Assembly: GCA_041941305.1 (NCBI GenBank)
Contig: JBGTQJ010000007.1
Span: 1 to 64,000 of the forward strand
Direction of reading: 5' to 3'
Length of the DNA stretch: 64,000 nt
DNA from: JANSWP01 sp041941305
Lineage (GTDB): Bacteria > Bacteroidota > Bacteroidia > Chitinophagales > Saprospiraceae
Shown here: positions 38,876 to 47,441 of the stretch, in pieces
How positions within the stretch are numbered: the stretch's first letter is position 1
Layout of the letters: every line of letters begins with the position of its first letter
Position numbers and translations under genes: made by a program
The notes under the pieces: model-generated
Database searches by the model: none
Told to the model about the DNA's origin: nothing
The model's input: only the letters and a program-made list of their open reading frames with translations

Positions 38876-41800
38876 TTAAGCATTCATGAAATACTCGGAT
38901 GGCAACTTTCCAAAACGCTGTTTAAATTGCTTGGAAAAGTATTTCACATCTTTCACTCCGATTTCAAATGCAACAGCTTTAACGGAACTTTTGATTCGGT
39001 TTTCAAACAAATAGCGAGCATGGTTATACTTTATTTCGAGCATGTATTGATTGGGAGTCAAACCTGTTAGCATTTTTACCCTTCTGAAAAATTGACGTCT
39101 ACTCAAATTCAAATCGCTGGCAAGCTGTTCGGCAGTCAAATTGAAATCTCCAAGTTTTTCTTTTAGGACGTTTTCCAAATCTTCAAGCCATTGAGCGTCC
39201 TCTCCACTCATGATAGCTGGCAATTGATGTCCATTCGATTGTTTTTCTCGCCATAATTGCCGCTCTGTCAGATTATTTAACAGATTTTGAATCCGAGTCA
39301 ACAACTCTTCTTCTTCAAAGGGTTTCGTCATATAATCATCTACTCCAATACGCAAGGCATTCAATTTGTCGGAAAGAGCAGCCCTCGCAGTTAGCATAAC
39401 TACTGGAATCCCTCGCCATTTTTCTTTTGATTTGAGCTCTTTTAAAAATTGGAATCCGTCCATGATTGGCATCATGACGTCGGAGATTATTAAAGATGGT
39501 TGATGGTTGATGGTTGATGGTGGACGGTTTTTTTCGGCATTCTCCGTCTGCTGTCCACCGTCAACCGTCAACCGTTCTAAAGCTTCCTGCCCATTGGTAG
39601 CTGTAATCACATTGTATTGTGTTTCTAAAATATAGACGATGTAATCTCTCAAGCTATGGTTATCTTCTACTAAAAGAATGGTCGGTTTTTCCTCTGCTGA
39701 TGTTTCCTCCGCAATAGATTTAATACTGCTTTGTTTTATCTCTGCTCCATTCGCTGTTGCTCCCGCTTTTTGAGGAGTCAATGTTGTATTAGCCAACACT
39801 TCTTTTTTAGGAAATTCAAAATGGAATTGCGTTCCTTTTCCCAATTCAGATGTCACACCTAGTGTACCTCCTAATAATTCTGCAAATTCTTTACATATAG
39901 CCAAGCCTATTCCGCTTCCACCTTCAGCTGCCACATCTTTTTGAGAAGTTTGAAAATAACGGTCGAAAACATATGGCAAATCGTCAGGGTGAATTCCCCT
40001 TCCCGTATCACTGACTTCAATGTTTATGCGGTTGGGTTTTTCAATAATTTTGAGAACTACTTCTCCATTTTTTGTCGTAAATTTCAAAGCATTGGATAAC
40101 AAATTATTGAGTAGTGTTTCAAATTTTCCACCATCAAGCCAAACTTTAAGATAGCGATCTGGTTCGTAATGAAATTGCATTTCGATGCCTTTAAGCTCTG
40201 CGTGTGATTCAAAAAAGGAATAAATTCGACGCACCAGGCTATACAAATCAACCGTTTCTTCCTGCAACTCCAGTTTTCCGGATTCCAGCTTGGTCAAATC
40301 CAGAATTTGGTTAATCATGCCAAGTAATTGTTGCCCATTTTCTTTTGCCAGTTTAAGAAGCGTGAAATCTCGATTCTCAAGGCGATTTCGTTTCAAAACA
40401 GATTGAATCGGACCCAATAGCAGGGTGAGTGGTGTGCGCAGTTCGTGTGAGACATGGGCAAAGAAGCGGGATTTGACTTCATCCAGGTTGCGTAATTCTG
40501 TGGCTTGTTTCTCAAGTAATTGATTTTTCTCCTGAATGGTGGAGGTTTGTTTGGCAACCTCTTCTCTAAGCTTTTCGCGTTGAAGCTTTAAATTTTTGGT
40601 ACGTATTCTTCCATAAATTATACTTGTCAAAATAACCCCCACAAAAGAGAATAGAAAAAACCACCATTGCAAATAAAAAGGAGCAGGATTTGAAATCGGA
40701 ATGGTTAAAACAGGTGTGCTATTTAAGTTAAAATCTGAATTTCGAACTTTTACCTCATAAGTACCATAAGGCAGGTCTGCCAAAGTCATTTTATTTTTCT
40801 CCAATTGAATCCAATCTTCATTTTCACCTTTCAGCTGATATTCAAATCTGCTATTTCGTATGACATCGATATCAGGTGGAACAAAGGAAACTTCTAAAAA
40901 GGCCCGACGATTAGTTAGTTCTAACCACCCTTTTTCCATATAATTTGGCAATAAATTAATGATTTTTCCAGTCCGGACATCCTTTTGATAAATGGAAAAA
41001 ATTTTAATCTCATCAGGGCGAAAGTCTCCACCATCATTGATGAAGTCATTAGGATGAAATTCCGTGACTCCTACATAAGAACCAAAATAAAGTGTTCCGT
41101 CTTCATCTCTAAAATGTGAACGAGAATTGCCTTCCAAGTTGGAAATACCTGCCTCCATGCCATATCGGGTCGAAGTGAAAATCTCCTTATTAAATCGAAT
41201 AATGCCATTTTCACTATTCAACCACAAAAAACCATAATCATCTTCATAAACCGCATGCAAAATATTGGAAGCAAGACCATCATTTTTAGTGAATTGCCGA
41301 ATGGTTTCTTTTTTTCTATCCCACCGAATCAAGCCCTCCCCTCCACATGCCAACCAGAAAATGCCATCCCTGTCTACCTGAAAATGATGTACATTATCAC
41401 TTGGTAAATAGTATTTGCCATTACCTGATTGATTGTATGTACCCAATAGATTCAGGTTTTCATCCAATTCAAATAAAGCGCCTCCAGTTGCCACCCAAAA
41501 ATTGTTATCAACAGCTTGCCAGACATGATAAACCGTAAAAAACTCCAACGAATCCAGGGCAGTTTTTGATTTAAAAGGGCTAAGCTCACCATTGCTATTC
41601 AGGATCTGAGCGCTTGGAAATACCCAAATACGTTTATTATTATCTTTAAAAAAATGGCTATAACCTTTCGCCCTATCGAAGGCATTTAATTTGTCAATAA
41701 AATATTGGGGCTTATAATCAGGCGGACAAGCCTGAACAAGTGTTTGATAATGGTAGTGATACCCCCAAATACAATCCAATTCATCTTTTACAAGTATTTC

Positions 41801-43057
41801 AGAATGAGCCCGAAATCCAAGGCTGAAAAAATTATCATCGGCATACGCATCTTTAGCGCTTATCCAAATTCGGTTGGCTACATCTGTTATCAAATTTCTT
41901 TGTTGTACCCCCGAATTAAAAATCTGAAATTTTTTTGCCCTTAATTTTAGGCGATACAGTCCGCTTCCTGCAGATTGAAACCAAATAGAATTTTGCGCTT
42001 TTATAATGTTAATTGCACTTCCTTGAATGGGAAGTATGCCCTCGGATAATATTTCATAATCCCATTTGCCCAAGGCCTTAATAAAATAAAAATAGGTACG
42101 CCTGTTTGCCCCATCTGGTGAATAATTATCTGAAATAATCATCAGTCCACTTTCCTCGTCAAGGTATTGAATTGTCCCAGCTTTTGAAAGATCTATACGC
42201 TTTCCATTTTGCCAAAACTTCATGACGCGGAGCTGATCATCTTCCAGTTGATAGTGATAGAAAATGAACTGATTAGACTTATCAAAATAGGTGAAATAAA
42301 GTAGTTTATTAACTGAATTTTTGTACCCCAACTTGGGTGTCTGAGCTAAATATGGAGATTGAATTTTTTTTAAAATATTTCCCTTCGAATCTATTTTAAC
42401 CAAATCAGTTATATCAGGCCTTAGATCATTTATATTGCCATATTCATATCCCCCAGTTCCTATCCAAAATGTGGTATCAGACTTTTCCCACAGAAAAGGA
42501 ATGTGAATAAAAATATCAGTAGGTAATTTAATGATGTCCTTTTCCGAATAATTGGATTTGCCCTTATAAATCAAAGCAGTGCTATCTGTAGTAGAGAGAA
42601 ATATGGCTCTTTCCGGCCCGGCTCTTATTTCCTGGATAGCATTCACATTGAAAGGCAAGGAGGATCCTAAATAGTTGGCATTATCTTCTGCACGTTCTTT
42701 AAAGGGATTAAAAATCGTAATACCAGAACCTCTATAAGTCTGTGTTACAGCATCTACTTTTAGCCATAACATTCCATCCTTGTCTTCTACAATGCTTTCA
42801 ACAAGATTGGTGGAAAGTCCATGTTTTTCCTTGGTAAAAAGCTTAAAACTTTCTCCATCAAAACGATTCAGACCATTCGGTGTCCCAATCCATAAAATGC
42901 CCCGGCTATCCTCAAAAATACAGCGAACCTGATTATGAGAAAGTCCATCTTCAGTTGTAAACTGCTCAATATCAAAAAGGTATTCTTGTGCATAGATTGC
43001 ACAAAAAGGAAGGGAAAATAGTAGACAACAGATAGCATTGCGAAAGCCCCAATTCAT
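38876..43057 (-). CDS. Hybrid two-component system sensor kinase/response regulator with AraC output
   Basis: A 1393-aa one-piece regulator. Residues 1-23 are a signal peptide; ~25-730 are two-component propeller repeats (EDGLSHNQVRCIFEDSRGILWIGT at the start); ~735-790 a Y_Y_Y domain (LPYGTYEVKVRNSD); ~797-818 a membrane segment; then HisKA with HVSHELRTPL near 868, HATPase with DTGRGI and GSGIGLAI, a receiver domain (TILLVEDNH, phospho-acceptor Asp in IISDVMMP near 1191, Lys in TKPF), and a C-terminal AraC-type HTH (SRRQFFRRVKMLTGLTPNQY). The family senses extracellular ligands, often glycans, and activates nearby genes. Residues ~1161-1187 are an unusual insertion made of low-complexity repeats. 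It lies upstream of the surface-protein operon. Confidence 0.97.
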   Translation of the reverse strand: MNWGFRNAICCLLFSLPFCAIYAQEYLFDIEQFTTEDGLSHNQVRCIFEDSRGILWIGTPNGLNRFDGESFKLFTKEKHGLSTNLVESIVEDKDGMLWLKVDAVTQTYRGSGITIFNPFKERAEDNANYLGSSLPFNVNAIQEIRAGPERAIFLSTTDSTALIYKGKSNYSEKDIIKLPTDIFIHIPFLWEKSDTTFWIGTGGYEYGNINDLRPDITDLVKIDSKGNILKKIQSPYLAQTPKLGYKNSVNKLLYFTYFDKSNQFIFYHYQLEDDQLRVMKFWQNGKRIDLSKAGTIQYLDEESGLMIISDNYSPDGANRRTYFYFIKALGKWDYEILSEGILPIQGSAINIIKAQNSIWFQSAGSGLYRLKLRAKKFQIFNSGVQQRNLITDVANRIWISAKDAYADDNFFSLGFRAHSEILVKDELDCIWGYHYHYQTLVQACPPDYKPQYFIDKLNAFDRAKGYSHFFKDNNKRIWVFPSAQILNSNGELSPFKSKTALDSLEFFTVYHVWQAVDNNFWVATGGALFELDENLNLLGTYNQSGNGKYYLPSDNVHHFQVDRDGIFWLACGGEGLIRWDRKKETIRQFTKNDGLASNILHAVYEDDYGFLWLNSENGIIRFNKEIFTSTRYGMEAGISNLEGNSRSHFRDEDGTLYFGSYVGVTEFHPNDFINDGGDFRPDEIKIFSIYQKDVRTGKIINLLPNYMEKGWLELTNRRAFLEVSFVPPDIDVIRNSRFEYQLKGENEDWIQLEKNKMTLADLPYGTYEVKVRNSDFNLNSTPVLTIPISNPAPFYLQWWFFLFSFVGVILTSIIYGRIRTKNLKLQREKLREEVAKQTSTIQEKNQLLEKQATELRNLDEVKSRFFAHVSHELRTPLTLLLGPIQSVLKRNRLENRDFTLLKLAKENGQQLLGMINQILDLTKLESGKLELQEETVDLYSLVRRIYSFFESHAELKGIEMQFHYEPDRYLKVWLDGGKFETLLNNLLSNALKFTTKNGEVVLKIIEKPNRINIEVSDTGRGIHPDDLPYVFDRYFQTSQKDVAAEGGSGIGLAICKEFAELLGGTLGVTSELGKGTQFHFEFPKKEVLANTTLTPQKAGATANGAEIKQSSIKSIAEETSAEEKPTILLVEDNHSLRDYIVYILETQYNVITATNGQEALERLTVDGGQQTENAEKNRPPSTINHQPSLIISDVMMPIMDGFQFLKELKSKEKWRGIPVVMLTARAALSDKLNALRIGVDDYMTKPFEEEELLTRIQNLLNNLTERQLWREKQSNGHQLPAIMSGEDAQWLEDLENVLKEKLGDFNLTAEQLASDLNLSRRQFFRRVKMLTGLTPNQYMLEIKYNHARYLFENRIKSSVKAVAFEIGVKDVKYFSKQFKQRFGKLPSEYFMNA
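39497..39578. repeat. Heptamer-phased inverted repeat inside the sensor's receiver domain
   Basis: The left arm (39497-39524) is TGGTTGA three times plus TGGTGGA; the right arm (39551-39578) is made of TGTCCA and CCGTCAA units, the near reverse complement. The spacer is 26 bp. It is in frame and encodes ~27 Asn/Gln/Pro/Ser-rich residues between EALERL and LIISDVMMP, where other receivers have only a few residues. Confidence 0.85.
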
Positions 43058-43119
43058 AACTATGGAGGAAATATTGATAGCTTTTGTGTATTTGTTTCTC
43101 TTTTGACATTAAAGATTTT

Positions 43120-43127
43120 CAAATTTA
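43120..43127 (-). promoter_or_regulatory. Possible -7 element for the hybrid sensor gene
   Basis: The minus strand reads TAAATTTG, a match to the Bacteroidota -7 element TAnnTTTG, 63 bp before the sensor's ATG. The nearest TTTG sequences are 14 or 24 bp further upstream rather than ~19, so the match is incomplete. Confidence 0.3.
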
Positions 43128-43197
43128 TGGATTCTTTTCCACAAAAAAAGACAAAACAATGAAGTTGTATTAAAATAACAAACCAAAATCTAATGCC

Positions 43198-43205
43198 TAC
43201 TTTTG
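43198..43205 (+). promoter_or_regulatory. Possible -7 element for the subtilase gene
   Basis: TACTTTTG matches TAnnTTTG and lies 22 bp before the GTG start of the subtilase. No TTTG is found at the expected -33 position. The short leader fits the choice of GTG 43228. Confidence 0.35.
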
Positions 43206-43227
43206 CATCCCATTAAACTTAATACAC

Positions 43228-44619
43228 GTGCCTCAAACTAAATCCGAATTTCATCCCAATGAAATCTTGCTTGAATTGCATGCAGATGCACACCCTCATC
43301 ACTTGCCTCATTTTTTGGATTTGAAAAAGCATTTGGAGCCAGAAAGCCATGAATTTGGTATAGCAGCATTGGATCAACTCATTCATCGATTGCTTCATGA
43401 CGTTTCCATTACGAGGGTTTTTGTACCAAGTGAAGATTTGGAAGAAACTTTAAAAGGGCAGAAGGTAGGCGAACATTACAACGAAGAAGAAGAAGAATTG
43501 GGCATGGCAAATACTTTTTTATTGACCTTTGACGAAGAGCATTTGCCGCTACAAAAAATATGTAATCGCCTTAAAAAGTTGCCTTCTGTAAAAGATGCCC
43601 ACCCCAATTATTTAGTAGAAACTTTTCATCATTTTTCCAATTTTGACTCCTATGTCAATGCAGGACTTTGGGGGTTTAGGGCGACTAAAGCCTATGAAGC
43701 ATGGAATATAGAAAAGGGCATTTCAGCTGTCACCATTGCAATAATCGACACTGGAATTGATGTAAAGAATGAAGCGTTTAAGGGCAGGCTTAGCACAAAG
43801 CAATATGATTTCGTCCATAAAACCACTTTGCTCCAGGATCCTTTCAGATTTTCACTAATTGGAGATTTCCATACTCCTGACCCGGATCCTACCGATTATT
43901 CTGGGCATGGTACTCAATGTGCAGGCATTGCAGCAGGTAGAATGAATCCAAAGAATCATTTTTCAGGAGTTTGTCCAGGTGCGACTATTTTGCCTTTGCG
44001 GGTTTTTTACAGTTATCAGGATAATGTCACCAAAACCATCACTGATAAGGGTTCAGAAGCAGACATTAGTGCAGCCATTCATTATGCAGTAAATGCAGGA
44101 GCAGATATTATCAGCATGAGTTTTGGAGGACCAAAAAGACTTTATCAATCTGCTATCACCTATGCCAACCAACACAAGGTGTGTTTATTTGCAGCATGTG
44201 GAAATGAGGGCTATAGCTCTGCAACTTATCCAGCTAGTGATGAACGAGTAATGGCAGTTGGGGCGATTAATAATTTGGGAAGTCGTTCGAGGCTTTCCAA
44301 TTATGGAGACCATTATCAGCCTTATATCGTGGCTCCTGGAGAAGGGATTATAAGTACGCATTTAAACAATACGTTCTATCACTTTTCTGGGACTTCCATC
44401 GCCACTCCTTTTGCAAGTGGAGCTGCTGGATTAATGCTAAGCTTAGCTAAGCGAGCAGGGAAAACTTTAAAACCTTCCCAGGTTTATGATATTCTGGGAA
44501 AAACAGCCGATTCTCCAGATGGCAGGAAAAAAAGGGATAGGTTTTATGGAGATGGGGTATTAAATATCGAAGCAGCTCTAATAGAAACGGCTAAACGACT
44601 ATCAATAAAACTGAAATAA
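43228..44619 (+). CDS. Subtilisin-like serine protease (S8 family)
   Basis: 463 aa with a GTG start; no ATG is available before the conserved part. The catalytic triad is visible: Asp in IAIIDTGID (~residue 174), His in DYSGHGTQCAGIAAG (~230), Ser in FSGTSIATPFASGAAG (~390), plus the oxyanion Asn in AACGNEGYSSATYPA. Residues 1-150 resemble a subtilase propeptide (acidic stretch EEEEELG, then a beta/alpha fold ending DAHPNYLVE). There is no recognisable signal peptide or T9SS tail, so it may be intracellular or exported in an unusual way. It is divergent from the sensor gene and convergent with the next gene, sharing a terminator. The enzyme class is certain; substrates are unknown. Confidence 0.93.
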   Translation: MPQTKSEFHPNEILLELHADAHPHHLPHFLDLKKHLEPESHEFGIAALDQLIHRLLHDVSITRVFVPSEDLEETLKGQKVGEHYNEEEEELGMANTFLLTFDEEHLPLQKICNRLKKLPSVKDAHPNYLVETFHHFSNFDSYVNAGLWGFRATKAYEAWNIEKGISAVTIAIIDTGIDVKNEAFKGRLSTKQYDFVHKTTLLQDPFRFSLIGDFHTPDPDPTDYSGHGTQCAGIAAGRMNPKNHFSGVCPGATILPLRVFYSYQDNVTKTITDKGSEADISAAIHYAVNAGADIISMSFGGPKRLYQSAITYANQHKVCLFAACGNEGYSSATYPASDERVMAVGAINNLGSRSRLSNYGDHYQPYIVAPGEGIISTHLNNTFYHFSGTSIATPFASGAAGLMLSLAKRAGKTLKPSQVYDILGKTADSPDGRKKRDRFYGDGVLNIEAALIETAKRLSIKLK

Positions 44620-44621
44620 GT

Positions 44622-44660
44622 AAGGGGCTACACCCCATTTATTCAAGGATACAGCCCCTT
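44622..44660. terminator. Bidirectional hairpin terminator between convergent genes
   Basis: AAGGGGCT (44622-44629) pairs with AGCCCCTT (44653-44660) around a 23-nt loop that can also pair internally. It lies just after the subtilase stop and before the stop of the convergent 229-aa gene. No long T-tract follows, so efficiency is uncertain. Confidence 0.55.
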
Positions 44661-44693
44661 CTTGCCTGTTCATTGCGTTTAGAATATATTGTT

Positions 44694-45383
44694 TTAGTTT
44701 TTACCTTTTTCTAATCCTTTATTTTTAGAAGCCATATTTGCTTTTTGTTGAATGGCGTCTGGAATTTTTTTCAAAACCAAAGTCTCAACTTCGTCCTCTA
44801 CACTCATCTTCAACTTATAAATTCCTGCTTTTTGATCCCTTAAATCAACAGATAAATCATTCAAGCCATTGATGATTATCATTTTGTCTTCCAAAACAAC
44901 TTCTCCTTTCCAATTGGCAAGGTCATATTCCAGTTCTGCATCTTTCATTGCATCAATGGTAACCTCAAAAATATCAGTAGTCGCAACTGCAGACATTCTG
45001 GCTACCATAAAATTATTGGCAAATTTTTGTTGAACGATCAAAATTTCAGAATAGCTAAAAGTACCATCCAGGTCTACCTGTTTGAGGCGATAGTAGCTTT
45101 TGCTAGCGTTAGACATTACATCCAAAAAATTATATTCTTTGATATCATCAGAGTCACCGGAAGCATCTACAGACCCAACTTCAGTGAAAGATTTTCCATC
45201 TTCCGATTTTTCAACAATAAACATCACGTTATTTTCTTCAAAGGAAGTACTCCAGGTAAGCATAGTCCCAATGGGAAGATTTTCACCTTGAATCACCTGC
45301 TCATAAATGCAATTTGCGGATAGAATGTTGAAAAACGCAAAGCTTAAGAGAACAGCAGAGAAAGTTCGAAGTATGTTTTTCAT
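44694..45383 (-). CDS. Small secreted FnIII-like protein with sorting-domain-like tail
   Basis: 229 aa with a signal peptide (MKNILRTFSAVLLSFAFFNILSA). Residues ~40-120 match the FnIII-like domain that often precedes T9SS sorting domains in Bacteroidota (LTWSTSFEENNVMFIVEKS, then YYRLKQVDLDGTFSYSEIL). Residues ~125-205 look like a diverged type A sorting domain (ends GIYKLKMSVEDEVETLVLKK), but about 25 further Lys/Ala/Asn-rich residues follow (ending KGLEKGKN), which would be unusual for a functional tail. It is monocistronic and convergent with the subtilase. There is no catalytic domain. It could be a free tail protein, a remnant of a larger one, or a small envelope protein. Confidence 0.75.
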   Translation of the reverse strand: MKNILRTFSAVLLSFAFFNILSANCIYEQVIQGENLPIGTMLTWSTSFEENNVMFIVEKSEDGKSFTEVGSVDASGDSDDIKEYNFLDVMSNASKSYYRLKQVDLDGTFSYSEILIVQQKFANNFMVARMSAVATTDIFEVTIDAMKDAELEYDLANWKGEVVLEDKMIIINGLNDLSVDLRDQKAGIYKLKMSVEDEVETLVLKKIPDAIQQKANMASKNKGLEKGKN

Positions 45384-45707
45384 TTAATTGCGATTTTTGT
45401 GGGCGGAGTAATCTACAGTTTCAATGGAAAAATGTTGGGAGTAATCTTATTGGAGGGATTTAATTCAGAAGGGTATATATTTTCGAGTAAAAATTATGCC
45501 AAATTGCTGTTTTTAACGTTTAGTTATTATCATTTTTGAAAAAAAATCGTAAAAGCACTTTTTTTGCGCTGAAATGAAGCAAATTTTCGTGAAAAAATGG
45601 TTTATACTGAAATCATAAATCATTTAAAAAAGACCTCAAGCAAACACTTAAGCCAAGTATAAAACCAATTATTAGAAAACAGGTGTTAAACACACAAATA
45701 GCTGTAT
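45384..45707. other. 324-bp AT-rich divergent intergenic region
   Basis: It lies between two genes transcribed away from each other, so it must hold both promoters. It is rich in A and T runs (for example 45537-45560 and 45620-45640). I found no clear TTTG/TAnnTTTG pair, no gene and no strong hairpin. Confidence 0.5.
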
Positions 45708-46250
45708 ATGAATCACTTAAAATCAATCATAATTCTATTGGTAATTATTTTAGGTACTGCTTGCAATGCTCGTCTTTCCTATTTTAATAAAAGCATGTAC
45801 CATCGCTATGATTGGTCAGAGCAAGAACTCAAGAAAATCCAATTTTATCTTTCTCATGATGTCACCCTTATCAGGCAATTGGGCAATAACAAATCTCGGA
45901 TTGTAGATGGAAAGATAGAAGCGCGGGACGGTAGAAAAATTGAGGAAATTAAAATCCCGAAAGGTACCCCAGGGGTTTTTATTACTAACCCAAAGGATGA
46001 TCAAATCCAAATTGCTTTTGAGGCTGGACGGGATGATAAAAGCCTGGTTTTTGGTCCCAATCCTCATTTTAATGATAGATATACCATTCTGTTTTTTGAC
46101 AGAAGAGGGGAAACAGGGAGTGTGAAGTACGGTGGAAAGACTTATCGCGTTTCTTTTGATGATCGTTATGCAGGAATCAAAGTAGATCTCAAAAAAGTAT
46201 CCAAAACTTCAGTACGCTCCAGAACGGCAAAAGGCAGAACTGTTAATTAG
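45708..46250 (+). CDS. Lipoprotein of unknown function
   Basis: 180 aa. The N-terminus is a lipoprotein signal peptide: MNHLKSIIILLVIILGTAC with Cys19 as the lipidated residue. The remainder is a small basic/aromatic domain (YHRYDWSEQELKKIQFYLS, IPKGTPGVF, a strand pair ending YTILFFDRRGE, and GGKTYRVSFDDRYAG) with an Arg/Lys/Ser-rich C-terminus. I do not recognise the family. It stands alone between a divergent secreted protein and a 519-bp gap. Membrane anchoring (inner or outer) is inferred from the lipobox only. Confidence 0.75.
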   Translation: MNHLKSIIILLVIILGTACNARLSYFNKSMYHRYDWSEQELKKIQFYLSHDVTLIRQLGNNKSRIVDGKIEARDGRKIEEIKIPKGTPGVFITNPKDDQIQIAFEAGRDDKSLVFGPNPHFNDRYTILFFDRRGETGSVKYGGKTYRVSFDDRYAGIKVDLKKVSKTSVRSRTAKGRTVN

Positions 46251-46436
46251 CAACTTCAATTATCACAATACAAAAGTAGGCACTTTAACATTTTATTAGA
46301 ATAATATAATGCCAACAGAGCGTTAATAGATTAGTTTTGTTACATTTACAGCTTAAACGCTTCAAATTATACTCCTCATTTTTTAAACGTCTTTTTATCC
46401 CATCAACATTACAGGAAAAATTTAAAAATCGTTACG

Positions 46437-46517
46437 ATGATTATTGAAGCCCTTATTGTGGTCGTTTTGGCATATATAATTGCCAGTCCGCGCTCGTTTG
46501 AAGAAACAAGCGTCTGA
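46437..46517 (+). CDS. Possible 26-aa hydrophobic small protein
   Basis: ATG to TGA encodes a single hydrophobic helix (IIEALIVVVLAYIIA) followed by a short polar tail ending EETSV. A TAnnTTTG match lies ~100 bp upstream and an inverted repeat ~17 bp downstream. Length and hydrophobicity fit a single-span membrane peptide, but short ORFs arise by chance and there is no homology evidence. Confidence 0.25.
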   Translation: MIIEALIVVVLAYIIASPRSFEETSV

Positions 46518-46634
46518 ACAAACAAACATCCGAGGAAGGCAATTTAGTATTAAAAAAGGTAGATATCCATCTATCACATTTTTATCAAAATGCCTTCCCC
46601 CCTCTTTCTATCCAATTCTCCTTTCCAACACCGT

Positions 46635-46664
46635 TTTCAAGCATTTCCAAAAAAACTACCTTTG
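46635..46664 (+). promoter_or_regulatory. Probable promoter of the rhomboid gene
   Basis: TTTC (46635-46638) and TACCTTTG (46657-46664) are separated by 18 bp. This differs from the Bacteroidota consensus (TTTG, ~19 bp, TAnnTTTG) at one base of the -33 element. It implies a leader of about 100 nt. Confidence 0.45.
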
Positions 46665-46769
46665 TTTTTCACTTTATAGGTCAATACATTGTGTAAAAAG
46701 TCCCTTTGCGAGTCGCACGAAAATCGATGAGCTTGGTATCAAAACAATTAACAACTCAAAACCCAACAA

Positions 46770-47441
46770 ATGATTTTTCCAATTGGAGACGACCAGGTCA
46801 AAGGAGGTTATTTTCCTTTATTTAGTTATGGATTTATAGTTATCAATATTGCTATTTTCTTTTTCCAAACCCAAATGCCACATGGTCAACTCAATTCTTT
46901 TGTTTTTGAGTATGGCTCTATTCCTGTTGAAATTACCAGTGGCGAAGACTGGTTTACGCTTTTTACCTCTATGTTTTTACATGGTGGTTGGATGCATCTT
47001 ATCGGCAATATGCTCTTCCTTTGGGTTTTTGCAGATAACATTGAAGCGACAGTCGGCAATTTGAGCTTTCTGATTTTTTACACTTTGGGTGGTTTGGCAG
47101 CCCATGCGGCTCATATTTATTTCAATTGGACGAGTGACATTCCCACCATTGGAGCAAGCGGAGCAATTTCTGCGATCATGGGAGCCTATTTAATTATGTT
47201 TCCCAATTCAAGAGTCAAAGTGCTTTTTTTGGTTTTTCCGTTTAGAATTCCGGCTTTCCTCTTTCTAGGATTTTGGATATTCCAGCAATGGAATAGTGGC
47301 ATAGCTTCATTAGAAGGAATTCAAACTGCCGAAACTGCTGGCGTTGCCTGGTGGGCACATATCGGCGGCTTTGTTTTTGGGATAATAGCAGGCATCTATT
47401 ATCGAGTAACGGGAAGATTACAAGATGTGCAATTGCATTAA
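46770..47441 (+). CDS. Rhomboid family intramembrane serine protease
   Basis: 223 aa with about six membrane segments. The catalytic Ser is in IGASGAISAIMGAYL (~residue 132), the catalytic His in WWAHIGGFVFG (~195), and the conserved loop is FLHGGWMHLIGNMLFLWVF (~70-88). The length is normal for a bacterial rhomboid with a minimal core. It would cleave transmembrane proteins within the cytoplasmic membrane. The start at ATG 46770 directly precedes the conserved FP..D start of this subgroup. Its last 4 bp overlap the end of the convergent hutI gene. Confidence 0.95.
   Translation: MIFPIGDDQVKGGYFPLFSYGFIVINIAIFFFQTQMPHGQLNSFVFEYGSIPVEITSGEDWFTLFTSMFLHGGWMHLIGNMLFLWVFADNIEATVGNLSFLIFYTLGGLAAHAAHIYFNWTSDIPTIGASGAISAIMGAYLIMFPNSRVKVLFLVFPFRIPAFLFLGFWIFQQWNSGIASLEGIQTAETAGVAWWAHIGGFVFGIIAGIYYRVTGRLQDVQLH

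Larger units (their letters stand above)
46251..46769. other. 519-bp intergenic region before the rhomboid gene
   Basis: It contains a possible 26-codon ORF (46437-46517) preceded by a TAnnTTTG match (TAGTTTTG, 46332-46339). An 8-bp inverted repeat GGAAGGCA/TGCCTTCC (46534-46541 and 46591-46598) encloses a smaller TAGAT/ATCTA stem. A likely promoter for the rhomboid gene lies at 46635-46664. No larger gene is seen. Confidence 0.5.
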
